Positions 25,001 to 41,414 of a DNA stretch of 64,000 nucleotides are shown here, one piece after another (position 1 is the stretch's first letter; the number at the start of each line of letters is the position of its first letter). A program made the position numbers and the translations under genes. The stretch comes from Eledone cirrhosa (lineage: Eukaryota > Mollusca > Cephalopoda > Octopoda > Eledonidae): the NCBI GenBank assembly GCA_964016885.1, contig OZ024744.1, positions 67,733,051-67,797,050 on the forward strand. Reading direction: 5' to 3'. The notes beneath the pieces are model-generated. The model saw only the letters and a program-made list of their open reading frames with translations, was not told the DNA's origin and searched no databases.

Positions 25001-28000
25001 ACAACCACCAACATAGACACTACAGTACATACAACACCACAACTACCAACATAGACACTACAGTACATACAACACTTCAACTACCAACATAGACACTACA
25101 GTACATACAACACCACAGCTACCAACATAGACACTACAGTACATACAACACCACAACTACCACCATAGACACTACAGTACATACAACACCACAACCACCA
25201 ACATAGACACTAGAGTACATACAACACTTCAACTACCAACATAGACACTACAGTACATACAACACCACAACTACCAACATAGACACTACAGTACATACAA
25301 CACCACAACTACCACCATAGACACTACAGTACATACAACACCACAACTACCAACATAGACACTACAGTACATACACCACAACTAACAATATAGACACAAC
25401 AGTACATACAACACCACAACTACCACCATAGGCACTATAGTACATACAAACCCCAACTAACAGTATAGACACTACAGTACATACAACACCACAACTACCA
25501 ACATAGACACTACAGTACATACAACACCACAACTACCAGCATAGACACTACAGAATATACAACACCACAATTATCAACATAGGAACTACAGTACATACAA
25601 CACCACAACTACCAACATAGACACTACAGTACAACACAACAACTACCAACATAGATGTTACAGTACATACAACGCCACAACTAGCAACATAGACACTACA
25701 GTACATACAACAATACAACTACCATCATAGACACTACAGTACATACAACACCACAACTACCATCATAGACACTACAGTACATACAACACTACAACTATCA
25801 ACATAGGCACTACAGTACATACAACACCACAACTACCAACATAGACACTACAATACATACAACACCACAACTACCACCATAGGCACTACAGTACATGCAA
25901 CCCCCAACTAACAAGATAGACACTACAGTACATACAACACCACAACTACCAACATAGACACTACAGTACATACAACACCACAACTACCAGCATAGACGCT
26001 ACAGTACATACAACATCACAACTACCAACATAGACACTACAGTACATACAACACCACAACTACCAACATAGACACTGCAGTACATACAACACCACAACTA
26101 CCAACATAGACACTACAGTACATACAACACCACAACTAACAACATAGTCATTACAGTACTTACAACAACACAACTACCAACATATACACTACCAACATGG
26201 GCACTACAGTACATACAACACCACAACTACCAACATAGACACTACAGTACATACAACAACACAACCACCATCATACACACTACAGTACATACAACACCAC
26301 AACTACCAACATAGACACTACAGTACATACAACACCACAACTACCAACATAGACACTACAGTACATACAACACCACAACTACCAACATAGACACTACAGT
26401 ACATACAACACCACAACTACCAACATAGACACTACAGTACATACAACACCACAACTACCAACATAGACACTACAGTACATACAACACCACAACTACCAAC
26501 ATAGACACTACAGTACATACAACACCACAACTACCACCATAGACACTACAGTACATACAACACCACAACCACCAACATAGACACTACAGTACTTACAACA
26601 CCACAACTAACAACATAGACACTACAGTACATACAACACCACAACTACCAACATAGACACTACAGTACATACAACACCACAACTACCAACATAGACACTA
26701 CAGTACATACAACACCACAACCACCATCATAGACACTACAGTACATACAACACCACAACCACCAACATAGACACTACAGTACATACAACACCACAACTAC
26801 CAACATAGACACTACAGTACATACAACACCACAACTACCAACATAGACACTACAGTACATACAACACCACAACTACCAACATAGACACAACAGTACATAA
26901 AACACCACAACTACCAACATAGACACTACAGTACATACAACACCACAACCACCAACATAGACACTACAGTACATACAACACCACAACTACCAACATAGAC
27001 ACTACAGTACATACAACACCACAACTGTCACCATAGACACTACAGTACATACACCAGAACTAACAATATAGACACAACAGTACATACAACACCACAACTA
27101 CCACCATAGGCACTATAGTACATACAACCCCCAACTAACAGGATAGACACTACAGTACATACAACACCACAACTACCAACATAGACACTACAGTACATAC
27201 AACACCACAACTACCAGCATAGACACTACAGAATATACAACACCACAATTATCAACATAGGAACTACAGTACATACAACACCACAACTACCAACATAGAC
27301 ACTACAGTACAACACAACAACTACCAACATAGATGTTACAGTACATACAACGCCACAACTAGCAACATAGACACTACAGTACATACAACAACACAACTAC
27401 CATCATAGACACTACAGTGCATACAACACCACAACTACCATCATAGACACTACAGTACATACAACACTACAACTATCAACATAGGCACTACAGTACATAC
27501 AACACCACAACTACCAACATAGACACTACAGTACATACAACACCACAACTACCACCATAGGCACTACAGTACATGCAACCCCCAACTAACAAGATAGACA
27601 CTACAGTACATACAACACCACAACTACCAACATAGACACTACAGTACATACAACACCACAACTACCAGCATAGACGCTACAGTACATACAACACCACAAC
27701 TACCAACATAGACACTACAGTACATACAACACCACAACTACCAACATAGACACTGCAGTACATACAACACCACAACTACCAACATAGACACTACAGTACA
27801 TACAACACCACAACTACCAACATAGACACTACAGTACATACAACACCACAACCACCATCATAGACACTACAGTACATACAACACCACAACCACCAACATA
27901 GACACTACAGTACATACAACACCACAACTACCAACATAGACACTACAGTACATACAACACCACAACTACCAACATAGACACTACAGTACATACAACACCA

Positions 28001-31000
28001 CAACTACCAACATAGACACTACAGTACATAAAACACCACAACTACCAACATAGACACTACAGTACATACAACACCACAACCACCAACATAGACACTACAG
28101 TACATACAACACCACAACTACCAACATAGACACTACAGTACATACAACACTTCAACTACCAACATAGACACTACAGTACCTACAACACCACAACTACCAA
28201 CATAGACACTACAGTACATACAACACCACAACTACCACCATAGACACTACAGTACATACAACACCACAACCACCAACATAGACACTACAGTACATACAAC
28301 ACTTCAACTACCAACATAGACACTACAGTACATACAACACCACAACTACCAACATAGACACTACAGTACATACAACACCACAACTACCACCATAGACACT
28401 ACAGTACATACAACACCACAACCACCAACATAGGCACTACAGTACATACAACACCACAACAACCACCATAGACACTACAGTACATACAACACCACAACTA
28501 CCAACATAGACACTACAGTACATACACCACTACTACTACCAACATAGGCACTACAGTACATACAACACCACAACTACCACCATAGACACTACAGTACATA
28601 CAACACCACAACTACCAACATAGACACTACAGTACATACAACACCACAACTGTCACCATAGACACTACAGTACATACACCACAACTAACAATATAGACAC
28701 AACAGTACATACAACACCACAACTACCACCATAGGCACTATAGTACATACAACCCCCAACTAACAGGATAGACACTACAGTACATACAACACCACAACTA
28801 CCAACATAGACACTACAGTACATACAACACCACAACTACCAGCATAGACACTACAGAATATACAACACCACAATTATCAACATAGGAACTACAGTACATA
28901 CAACACCACAACTACCAACATAGACACTACAGTACAACACAACAACTACCAACATAGATGTTACAGTACATACAACGCCACAACTAGCAACATAGACACT
29001 ACAGTACATACAACAACACAACTACCCTCATAGACACTACAGTACATACAACACCACAACTACCATCATAGACACTACAGTACATACAACACTACAACTA
29101 TCAACATAGGCACTACAGTACATACAACAGCACAACTACCAACATAGACACTACAGTACATACAACACCACAACTACCACCATAGGCACTACAGTACATG
29201 CAACCCCCAACTAACAAGATAGACACTACAGTACATACAACACCACAACTACCAACATAGACACTACAGTACATACAACACCACAACTACCAGCATAGAC
29301 GCTACAGTACATACAACACCACAACTACCAACATAGACACTACAGTACATACAACACCACAACTACCAACATAGACACTACAGTACATACAACACCACAA
29401 CTACCACCATAGGCACTATAGTACATACAACCCCCAACTAACAGGATAGACACTACAGTACATACAACACCACAACTACCAACATAGACACTACAGTACA
29501 TACAACACCACAACTACCAGCATAGACACTACAGAATATACAACACCACAATTATCAACATAGGAACTACAGTACATACAACACCACAACTACCAACATA
29601 GACACTACAGTACAACACAACAACTACCAACATAGATGTTACAGTACATACAACGCCACAACTAGCAACATAGACACTACAGTACATACAACAACACAAC
29701 TACCATCATAGACACTACAGTGCATACAACACCACAACTACCATCATAGACACTACAGTACATACAACACTACAACTATCAACATAGGCACTACAGTACA
29801 TACAACACCACAACTACCAACATAGACACTACAGTACATACAACACCACAACTACCACCATAGGCACTACAGTACATGCAACCCCCAACTAACAAGATAG
29901 ACACTACAGTACATACAACACCACAACTACCAACATAGACACTACAGTACATACAACACCACAACTGCCAGCATAGACGCTACAGTACATACAACACCAC
30001 AACTACCAACATAGACACTACAGTACATACAACACCACAACTACCAACATAGACACTGCAGTACATACAACACCACAACTACCAACATAGACACTACAGT
30101 ACATACAACACCACAACTACCAACATAGACACTACAGTACATACAACACCACAACCACCATCATAGACACTACAGTACATACAACACCACAACCACCAAC
30201 ATAGACACTACAGTACATACAACACCACAACTACCAACATAGACACTACAGTACATACAACACCACAACTACCAACATAGACACTACAGTACATACAACA
30301 CCACAACTACCAACATAGACACTACAGTACATAAAACACCACAACTACCAACATAGACACTACAGTACATACAACACCACAACCACCAACATAGACACTA
30401 CAGTACATACAACACCACAACTACCAACATAGACACTACAGTACATACAACACTTCAACTACCAACATAGACACTACAGTACATACAACACCACAACTAC
30501 CACCATAGACACTACAGTACATACAACACCACAACCACCAACATAGGCACTACAGTACATACAACACCACAACAACCACCATAGACACTACAGTACATAC
30601 AACACCACAACTACCAACATAGACACTACAGTACATACACCACTACTACTACCAACATAGGCACTACAGTACATACAACACCACAACTACCACCATAGAC
30701 ACTACAGTACATACAACACCACAACTACCAACATAGACACTACAGTACATACAACACCACAACTGTCACCATAGACACTACAGTACATACACCACAACTA
30801 ACAATATAGACACAACAGTACATACAACACCACAACTACCACCATAGGCACTATAGTACATACAACCCCCAACTAACAGGATAGACACTACAGTACATAC
30901 AACACCACAACTACCAACATAGACACTACAGTACATACAACACCACAACTACCAGCATAGACACTACAGAATATACAACACCACAATTATCAACATAGGA

Positions 31001-34000
31001 ACTACAGTACATACAACACCACAACTACCAACATAGACACTACAGTACAACACAACAACTACCAACATAGATGTTACAGTACATACAACGCCACAACTAG
31101 CAACATAGACACTACAGTACATACAACAATACAACTACCATCATAGACACTACAGTACATACAACACCACAACTACCATCATAGACACTACAGTACATAC
31201 AACACTACAACTATCAACATAGGCACTACAGTACATACAACACCACAACTACCAACATAGACACTACAATACATACAACACCACAACTACCACCATAGGC
31301 ACTACAGTACATGCAACCCCCAACTAACAAGATAGACACTACAGTACATACAACACCACAACTACCAACATAGACACTACAGTACATACAACACCACAAC
31401 TACCAGCATAGACGCTACAGTACATACAACATCACAACTACCAACATAGACACTACAGTACATACAACACCACAACTACCAACATAGACACTGCAGTACA
31501 TACAACACCACAACTACCAACATAGACACTACAGTACATACAACACCACAACTAACAACATAGTCATTACAGTACTTACAACAACACAACTACCAACATA
31601 TACACTACCAACATGGGCACTACAGTACATACAACACCACAACTACCAACATAGACACTACAGTACATACAACAACACAACCACCATCATACACACTACA
31701 GTACATACAACACCACAACTACCAACATAGACACTACAGTACATACAACACCACAACTACCAACATAGACACTACAGTACATACAACACCACAACTACCA
31801 ACATAGACACTACAGTACATACAACACCACAACTACCAACATAGACACTACAGTACATACAACACCACAACTACCACCATAGACACTACAGTACATACAA
31901 CACCACAACCACCAACATAGACACTACAGTACTTACAACACCACAACTAACAACATAGACACTACAGTACATACAACACCACAACTACCAACATAGACAC
32001 TACAGTACATACAACACCACAACTACCAACATAGACACTACAGTACATACAACACCACAACCACCATCATAGACACTACAGTACATACAACACCACAACC
32101 ACCAACATAGACACTACAGTACATACAACACCACAACTACCAACATAGACACTACAGTACATACAACACCACAACTACCAACATAGACACTACAGTACAT
32201 ACAACACCACAACTACCAACATAGACACAACAGTACATAAAACACCACAACTACCAACATAGACACTACAGTACATACAACACCACAACCACCAACATAG
32301 ACACTACAGTACATACAACACCACAACTACCAACATAGACACTACAGTACATACAACACTTCAACTACCAACATAGACACTACAGTACATACAACACCAC
32401 AACTACCAACATAGACACTACAGTACATACAACACCACAACTACCACCATAGACACTACAGTACATACAACACCACAACCACCAACATAGACACTACAGT
32501 ACATACAACACTTCAACTACCAACATAGACACTACAGTACATACAACACCACAACTACCAACATAGACACTACAGTACATACAACACCACAACTACCACC
32601 ATAGACACTACAGTACATACAACACCACAACTACCAACATAGACACTACAGTACATACAACACCACAACTGTCACCATAGACACTACAGTACATACACCA
32701 GAACTAACAATATAGACACAACAGTACATACAACACCACAACTACCACCATAGGCACTATAGTACATACAACCCCCAACTAACAGGATAGACACTACAGT
32801 ACATACAACACCACAACTACCAACATAGACACTACAGTACATACAACACCACAACTACCAGCATAGACACTACAGAATATACAACACCACAATTATCAAC
32901 ATAGGAACTACAGTACATACAACACCACAACTACCAACATAGACACTACAGTACAACACAACAACTACCAACATAGATGTTACAGTACATACAACGCCAC
33001 AACTAGCAACATAGACACTACAGTACATACAACAACACAACTACCATCATAGACACTACAGTGCATACAACACCACAACTACCATCATAGACACTACAGT
33101 ACATACAACACTACAACTATCAACATAGGCACTACAGTACATACAACACCACAACTACCAACATAGACACTACAGTACATACAACACCACAACTACCACC
33201 ATAGGCACTACAGTACATGCAACCCCCAACTAACAAGATAGACACTACAGTACATACAACACCACAACTACCAACATAGACACTACAGTACATACAACAC
33301 CACAACTACCAGCATAGACGCTACAGTACATACAACACCACAACTACCAACATAGACACTACAGTACATACAACACCACAACTACCAACATAGACACTGC
33401 AGTACATACAACACCACAACTACCAACATAGACACTACAGTACATACAACACCACAACTACCAACATAGACACTACAGTACATACAACACCACAACCACC
33501 ATCATAGACACTACAGTACATACAACACCACAACCACCAACATAGACACTACAGTACATACAACACCACAACTACCAACATAGACACTACAGTACATACA
33601 ACACCACAACTACCAACATAGACACTACAGTACATACAACACCACAACTACCAACATAGACACTACAGTACATAAAACACCACAACTACCAACATAGACA
33701 CTACAGTACATACAACACCACAACCACCAACATAGACACTACAGTACATACAACACCACAACTACCAACATAGACACTACAGTACATACAACACTTCAAC
33801 TACCAACATAGACACTACAGTACATACAACACCACAACTACCAACATAGACACTACAGTACATACAACACCACAACTACCACCATAGACACTACAGTACA
33901 TACAACACCACAACCACCAACATAGACACTACAGTACATACAACACTTCAACTACCAACATAGACACTACAGTACATACAACACCACAACTACCAACATA

Positions 34001-36300
34001 GACACTACAGTACATACAACACCACAACTACCACCATAGACACTACAGTACATACAACACCACAACCACCAACATAGGCACTACAGTACATACAACACCA
34101 CAACAACCACCATAGACACTACAGTACATACAACACCACAACTACCAACATAGACACTACAGTACATACACCACTACTACTACCAACATAGGCACTACAG
34201 TACATACAACACCACAACTACCACCATAGACACTACAGTACATACAACACCACAACTACCAACATAGACACTACAGTACATACAACACCACAACTGTCAC
34301 CATAGACACTACAGTACATACACCACAACTAACAATATAGACACAACAGTACATACAACACCACAACTACCACCATAGGCACTATAGTACATACAACCCC
34401 CAACTAACAGGATAGACACTACAGTACATACAACACCACAACTACCAACATAGACACTACAGTACATACAACACCACAACTACCAGCATAGACACTACAG
34501 AATATACAACACCACAATTATCAACATAGGAACTACAGTACATACAACACCACAACTACCAACATAGACACTACAGTACAACACAACAACTACCAACATA
34601 GATGTTACAGTACATACAACGCCACAACTAGCAACATAGACACTACAGTACATACAACAACACAACTACCCTCATAGACACTACAGTACATACAACACCA
34701 CAACTACCATCATAGACACTACAGTACATACAACACTACAACTATCAACATAGGCACTACAGTACATACAACAGCACAACTACCAACATAGACACTACAG
34801 TACATACAACACCACAACTACCACCATAGGCACTACAGTACATGCAACCCCCAACTAACAAGATAGACACTACAGTACATACAACACCACAACTACCAAC
34901 ATAGACACTACAGTACATACAACACCACAACTACCAGCATAGACGCTACAGTACATACAACACCACAACTACCAACATAGACACTACAGTACATACAACA
35001 CCACAACTACCAACATAGACACTGCAGTACATACAACACCACAACTACCAACATAGACACTACAGTACATACAACACCACAACTACCAACATAGACACTA
35101 CAATACATACAACACCACAACTACCAACATAGTGACTAGAGTACATACAACACCACAACTACCCACATAGACACTACAGTACATACAACACCACAACTGC
35201 CAACATAGGCACTACAGTACATACAACACCACAACTACCAACATAGGCACTACAGTACATACAACACCACAACTACCACCATAGACACTCAGGACATACA
35301 GCACCATAACTACCAACATAGACACTACAGTACATACAACAACACAACTACCAACATAGGCACTGCAGTACACACAACACCACAACTACCACCATAGACA
35401 CTACAGTGCATACACCACAACTACCAACATAGATGTTACAGTACATACAACAACACAACTACCACCATAGACACTACAGTACATGCAAACAGCACAACCA
35501 CCAACATAGACACTACAGTACATACAAAACAGAACTACCAACATAGACACTACAGTACATCCAACAACACAACTACCACCATAGACACTACAGTACAATA
35601 AACAACAACACAACTACCAACATAGACAGTACAGTACATACAAAACCACAACTACCAACATAGACACTACAGTACATACAACACTACAACCACCAACATA
35701 GACACTACAGTACATACAACACCACAACTACCACCATAGACACTACAGTACATACAACACTACAACTACCAACATATACACTACTGTACAACACCACAAT
35801 TACCAACATAGATGTTACAGTACATACAACACCACAAATACCACCATAGACACTACAGTACATACAACACCACAACTAGCAACATAGACACTACAGTACA
35901 TACAACACCACAACTACCAACATAGACACTACATTACATACAACACCACAACTACCAACATAGACACTACAGTACATACAACACCACAACTACCAACATA
36001 GACACTACATTACATACAACACCACAACTACCAACATAGACACTACAGTACATACAACACCACAACTACCAACATAGACACTACAGTACATACACCACTA
36101 CAACTACCAACATAGACTCTACAGTACATACAACACCACAACTACCAACATAGACGCTACATTACATACACCACCACAACTACCAACATAGACACTACAG
36201 TATATACAACACCACAACTACCAACAAAGCCACTACAGTACATACAACACCACAACTACCAACATAGACACTACAGTACATACAACACCACAACTACCAA
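22075..36300. repeat. Multi-kb higher-order repeats with diagnostic variant block
   Basis: A block containing 'ctacagaatatacaac' followed by 'attatcaacataggaac' recurs near 22,568, 25,552, 27,230, 28,855, 29,533, 30,968, 32,873 and 34,500, with a diverged copy near 36,952. Longer segments repeat at about 5.4 kb. For example the rare 'acaacaatacaac' variant lies at 25,709 and 31,125 (offset 5,416), and 'acacaacagtacataaaac' at 26,884 and 32,224 (offset 5,340). The offset difference of 76 equals two monomers, so superrepeats gain or lose whole monomers. Confidence 0.88.
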
Positions 36301-39085
36301 CATAGACACTACAGTACATACAACACCACAACTACCACCATAGACACTACAGTACATACAACACCACAACTACCACCATAGACACTACAGTACATACAAC
36401 ACTTCAACTACCAACATAGACACTACAGTACATACAACGACACAACTACCAACATAGACACTACAGTACATACACCACTACCACTACCAACATAGGCACT
36501 ACAGTACATACAACACCACAACTAGCAACATTGACACTACAGTACATACAACACCACAACTACCAACATAGACACTACAGTACATACAACAACACAACTA
36601 CCAACATAGACACTACAGTACCTACAACAGCAGAACTACCACCATAGACACTACAGTACATACACCACAACTAGCAACATAGTGACTACAGTACATACAA
36701 CACCACAACTACCAACATAGACACTACAGTACATACAACACCACAACTGCCACCATAGACACTACAGTACATACACCACAACTAGCAACATAGACACAAC
36801 AGTACATACAACACCACAACTACCACCATAGGCACTACAGTACATACAACCCCCAACTAACAGGATAGACACTACAGTACATACAACACCACAACTACCA
36901 ACATAGACACTACAGTACATACAACACCACAACTACCAGCATAGACACTACAGAATATACAACACCACAACTATCAACATAGGCACTACAGTACATACAA
37001 CACCACAACTACCAACATAGACACTACAGTACAACACAACAACTACCAACATAGATGTTACAATACACACAACGCCACAACTAGCAACATAGACACTACA
37101 GTACATACAACAACACAACTACCAACATAGACACTACAGTACATACAACACCACAACTACCACCATAGGCACTACAGTACATACAACCCCCAACTAACAA
37201 GATAGACACTACAGTACATACAACACCACAACTACCAACATAGACACTACAGTACATACAACACCACAACTACCAACATAGACACTACAGTACATGCAAA
37301 CAGCACAACCACCAACATAGACACTACAGTACATACAAAACACAACTACCAACATAGACACTACAGTACATCCAACAACACAACTACCACCATAGACACT
37401 ACAGTACAATAAACAACACAACTACCAACATAGACACTACAGTACATACAAAACCACAACTACCAACATAGACACTACAGTACATACAACACTACAACCA
37501 CCAACATAGACACTACAGTACATACAACACCACAACTACCACCATAGACACTACAGTATATACAACACTACAACTACCAACATATACACTACAGTACAAC
37601 ACCACAATTACCAAATTAGATGTTACTGTACATACAACACCACAAATACCACCATAGACACTACAGTACATACAACACCACAACTAGCAACATAGACACT
37701 ACAGTACATACAACATCACAACTACCACCATAGACACTACAGTACATACAACACCACAACTACCAGCATAGACACTACAGTACATACAACACCACAACTA
37801 GCAACATAGACACTACAGTACATACAACACCACAACTAGCAACATAGACACTACAATACATACAACACCACAACTACCAACATAGATACTACACTACATA
37901 CAACACCACAACCACCACCATAGACACTACAGTACATACAACACCACAACTACCAACATAGACACTACAGTACATACAACAACAGCACAACTACCAATAT
38001 AGGCACTACAGTACATACAACAACACAACAACCAACATAGACACTACAGTACATACAACAGCACAACTATCAACATAGGCACTACAGTACATACAACACT
38101 ACAACTACCAACATATACACTAAAGTACAACACCACAACTACCAACATAGACACTACAGTACATACAACAACACAACTACCAACATAGGCACTGCAGTAC
38201 ATACAACACCACAACTACCACCATAGACACTACAGTGAATACACCACAACTACCAACATAGATGTTACAGTACATACAACAACACAACTACCACCATAGA
38301 CACTACAGTACATGCAAACAGCACAACCACCAACATAGACACTACAGTACATACAAAACACAACTACCAACATAGACACTACAGTACATCCAACAACACA
38401 ACTACCACCATAGACACTACAGTACAATAAACAACAACACAACTACCAACATAGACACTACAGTACATACAAAACCACAACTACCAACATAGACACTACA
38501 GTACATACAACACTACAACCACCAACATAGACACTACAGTACATACAACACCACAACTACCACCATAGACACTACAGTACATACAACACTACAACTACCA
38601 ACATATAGCCTACAGTACAACACCACAATTACCAAATTAGATGTTACTGTACATACAACACCACAAATACCACCATAGACACTACAGTACATACAACACC
38701 ACAACTAGCAACATAGACACTACAGTACATACAACACCACAACTAGCAACATAGACACTCACGACATACAACACCACAACTACCAACATAGACACTACAG
38801 TACATACAACAATACAACTACCAACATAGGCACTACAGTACATACAACACCACAACTACCACCATAGGCACTACAGTACATACAACCCCCAACTAACAAG
38901 ATAGACACTACAGTACATACAACACCACAACTACCAACATAGACACTACAGTACATGCAAACAGCACAACCACCAACATAGACACTACAGTACATACAAA
39001 ACACAACTACCAACATAGACACTACAGTACATCCAACAACACAACTACCACCATAGACACTACAGTACAATAAACAACAACACAA
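35401..39085. repeat. Smaller higher-order repeat with 'acaataaacaac' variants
   Basis: A set of four or five consecutive variant monomers ('atgcaaacagcac', 'acatacaaaacac', 'acatccaacaac', 'acaataaacaac') recurs at about 35,485, 37,294, 38,313 and 38,957. Open minus-strand frames seen here (Cys/Val-rich) arise only because these variants remove regular stops; they are not genes. Confidence 0.85.
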
Positions 39086-40278
39086 CTACCAACATAGACA
39101 CTACAGTACATACAAAACCACAACTACCAACATAGACACTACAGTACATACAACACTACAACCACCAACATAGACACTACAGTACATACAACACCACAAC
39201 TACCACCATAGACACTACAGTACATACAACACTACAACTACCAACATATACACTACAGTACAACACCACAATTTCCAAATTAGATGTTACTGTACATACA
39301 ACACCACAAATACCACCATAGACACTACAGTACATACAACACCACAACTAGCAACATAGACACTACAGTACATACAACACCACAACTAGCAACATAGACA
39401 CTACAATACATACAACACCACAACTACCAACATAGATACTACACTACATACAACACCACAACCACCACCATAGACACTACAGTACATACAACACCACAAC
39501 TACCAACATAGACACTACAGTACATACAACAACACCACAACTACCAATATAGGCACTACAGTACATACAACAACACAACAACCAACATAGACACTACAGT
39601 ACATACAACACCACAACTATCAACATAGGCACTACAGTATATACAACACCACAACTACCAATATAAATACTACAGTACATACAACGCCACAACTAGCAAC
39701 ATAGACACTACAGTACATACAACACGACAACTACCAACATAGACACTACAGTACATACAACACCACAATTACCACCATAGACACTACAGTACATACAACA
39801 CCACAACTACAAACATAGACACTACAGTCCATACAACAACACAACTACCAACATAGACACTACAGTACATACAACCCCCAACTAACAACATAGACACTAC
39901 AGTACATACAACACCACAACTGCCAACATAGGCACTACAGTACATACAACACCACAACTACCAACATAGACACTGCAGTACATACAACACCACAACTACC
40001 AATATAGACACTACAGTACATACAGCACCACAACTACCAACATATACACTACAGTACAATAAACAACAACACAACTAGCAACATAGACACTCACGACATA
40101 CAACACCACAACTACCAACATAGACACTACAGTACATACAACAATACAACTACCAACATAGGCACTACAGTACATACAACACCACAACTACCACCATAAA
40201 CACTACAGTACAATAAACAACAACACAACTACCAACATAGACTCTACAGTACATACAAACAGCACAACCACCAATATA

Positions 40279-41414
40279 GATGCCAACTTACAGAATGCCA
40301 CGGTACTAAAATATGCAGATGACATCAAGCTGTACCTTGAAATCAAAAGGACTGATCCTGAAATTTACAACTCTTTCCTACAATCAGACCTGGACACAAT
40401 GCAGCAATGGATCACAGACTGGCAACTGAAGCTGGCTGTGGACAAGTGTACCACCATGCATTTTGGAAGGAAAAATCTAGCGTCCACATACTCCCTCCAT
40501 AACACTGATATCATAAAATCCTCTTGTGAACGTGACCTGGGCATTACTGTCAGCAACGATTTGCGTTGGACAAAGCATGTCTCTAAGATTGTCAAGAAGG
40601 CCGAGGGTGTCTTGGCATCACTCAGCAAGACCTTTGTTAGCCGCTCTCCAGCCATCTATTTAAAACTGTATACAGCTATGGTGCGACCACACTTGGAATT
40701 CGCATCATCAGTCTGGAACCCCTATCTTGCTCGGAACATTGACCTCCTGGAAACTGTTCAGAGATGTGCAACCAAGCGCATACCCTCCATCAGACACCTA
40801 CCATACTCTGAACGCCTTGCTTCCCTGGGCATGGATTCATTGAAGCTCCGACGTCTGGCAATGGACTTGGTGAATACCCACAAAGTTTTTAACCATCTCG
40901 CCAATTGCAACCCTGAGTGCCTCTTTGATCTCCATGTGTCTAACACACGTGGACATGCCTACAAGATCAGAAAACAGCACAGCTCCCATGACTTTCGTAG
41001 ACATTTTTTCACGCTCAGAGTTGCTGAAGCATAGAACAAAAACTGCCTGCGTCAATTGTTAACTGCCGTGACACTGCATCCTTTTAGACACTCATGCTTC
41101 CAGAAATACACCAAAACTACACCTGATGTACCCCTTCCATACACATGCACACATGTGTGTATCATGACTCGTGCACTTTTCATTTTACTGATGTTTGTAC
41201 ATTGCCCTATGTACTGTACATGCACTTTTTTGATGAGTTGTGGTGCACCTGGGCACTGTACACAATATTTCATTATTGTTATTGTTATTATATCATGACT
41301 CATACACTGTTCATTTTCCTGACATTTGTACATTGTTCTATGTACTATACATGCACCTTTGATGAGTTGTAGTGCACCGGAGCACTGTACACAATAATTT
41401 CATTATTATTATTA
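40279..41414 (+). pseudogene. CR1/L2-group LINE inserted in the satellite, copy 1
   Basis: The 5'-truncated LINE is open from the junction: 'KYADDIKLYLEIKRTD' (RT catalytic YADD box near 40,313), 'LQSDLDTMQQWITDWQLK', then the C-terminal domain 'YTAMVRPHLEFASSVWNPY' and 'YSERLASLGMDSLKLRRLA'. The frame stops at 41,034, where TAG replaces the Trp codon present in the sister copy ('VAEAWNKLP'). The 3'UTR is tandemly duplicated (41,161-41,291 and 41,292-41,414), each unit ending in ATT repeats. Satellite flanks rejoin in register ('caatata' then 'gacactac'), so this is a simple insertion. RT fingers and endonuclease are missing, so it is non-autonomous. Confidence 0.92.

Larger units (their letters stand above)
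12589..40278. repeat. 38-bp satellite array, left block
   Basis: Tandem 38-bp monomer (a clean example is 23,341-23,378, starting 'acatacaacaccacaac' and ending 'agacactacagt'). The plus strand of the consensus has 18 A, 13 C, 5 T and 2 G, an extreme strand asymmetry. Common variants are cca/aca swaps ('accaccatag'), 'aactagcaac', a 'tagatgtt' type and short forms lacking part of 'acaacacc'. Because 38 is not a multiple of 3 and each frame of the consensus meets a stop within 114 bp on both strands, it is not coding. Nested higher-order repeats are listed separately. Confidence 0.97.
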
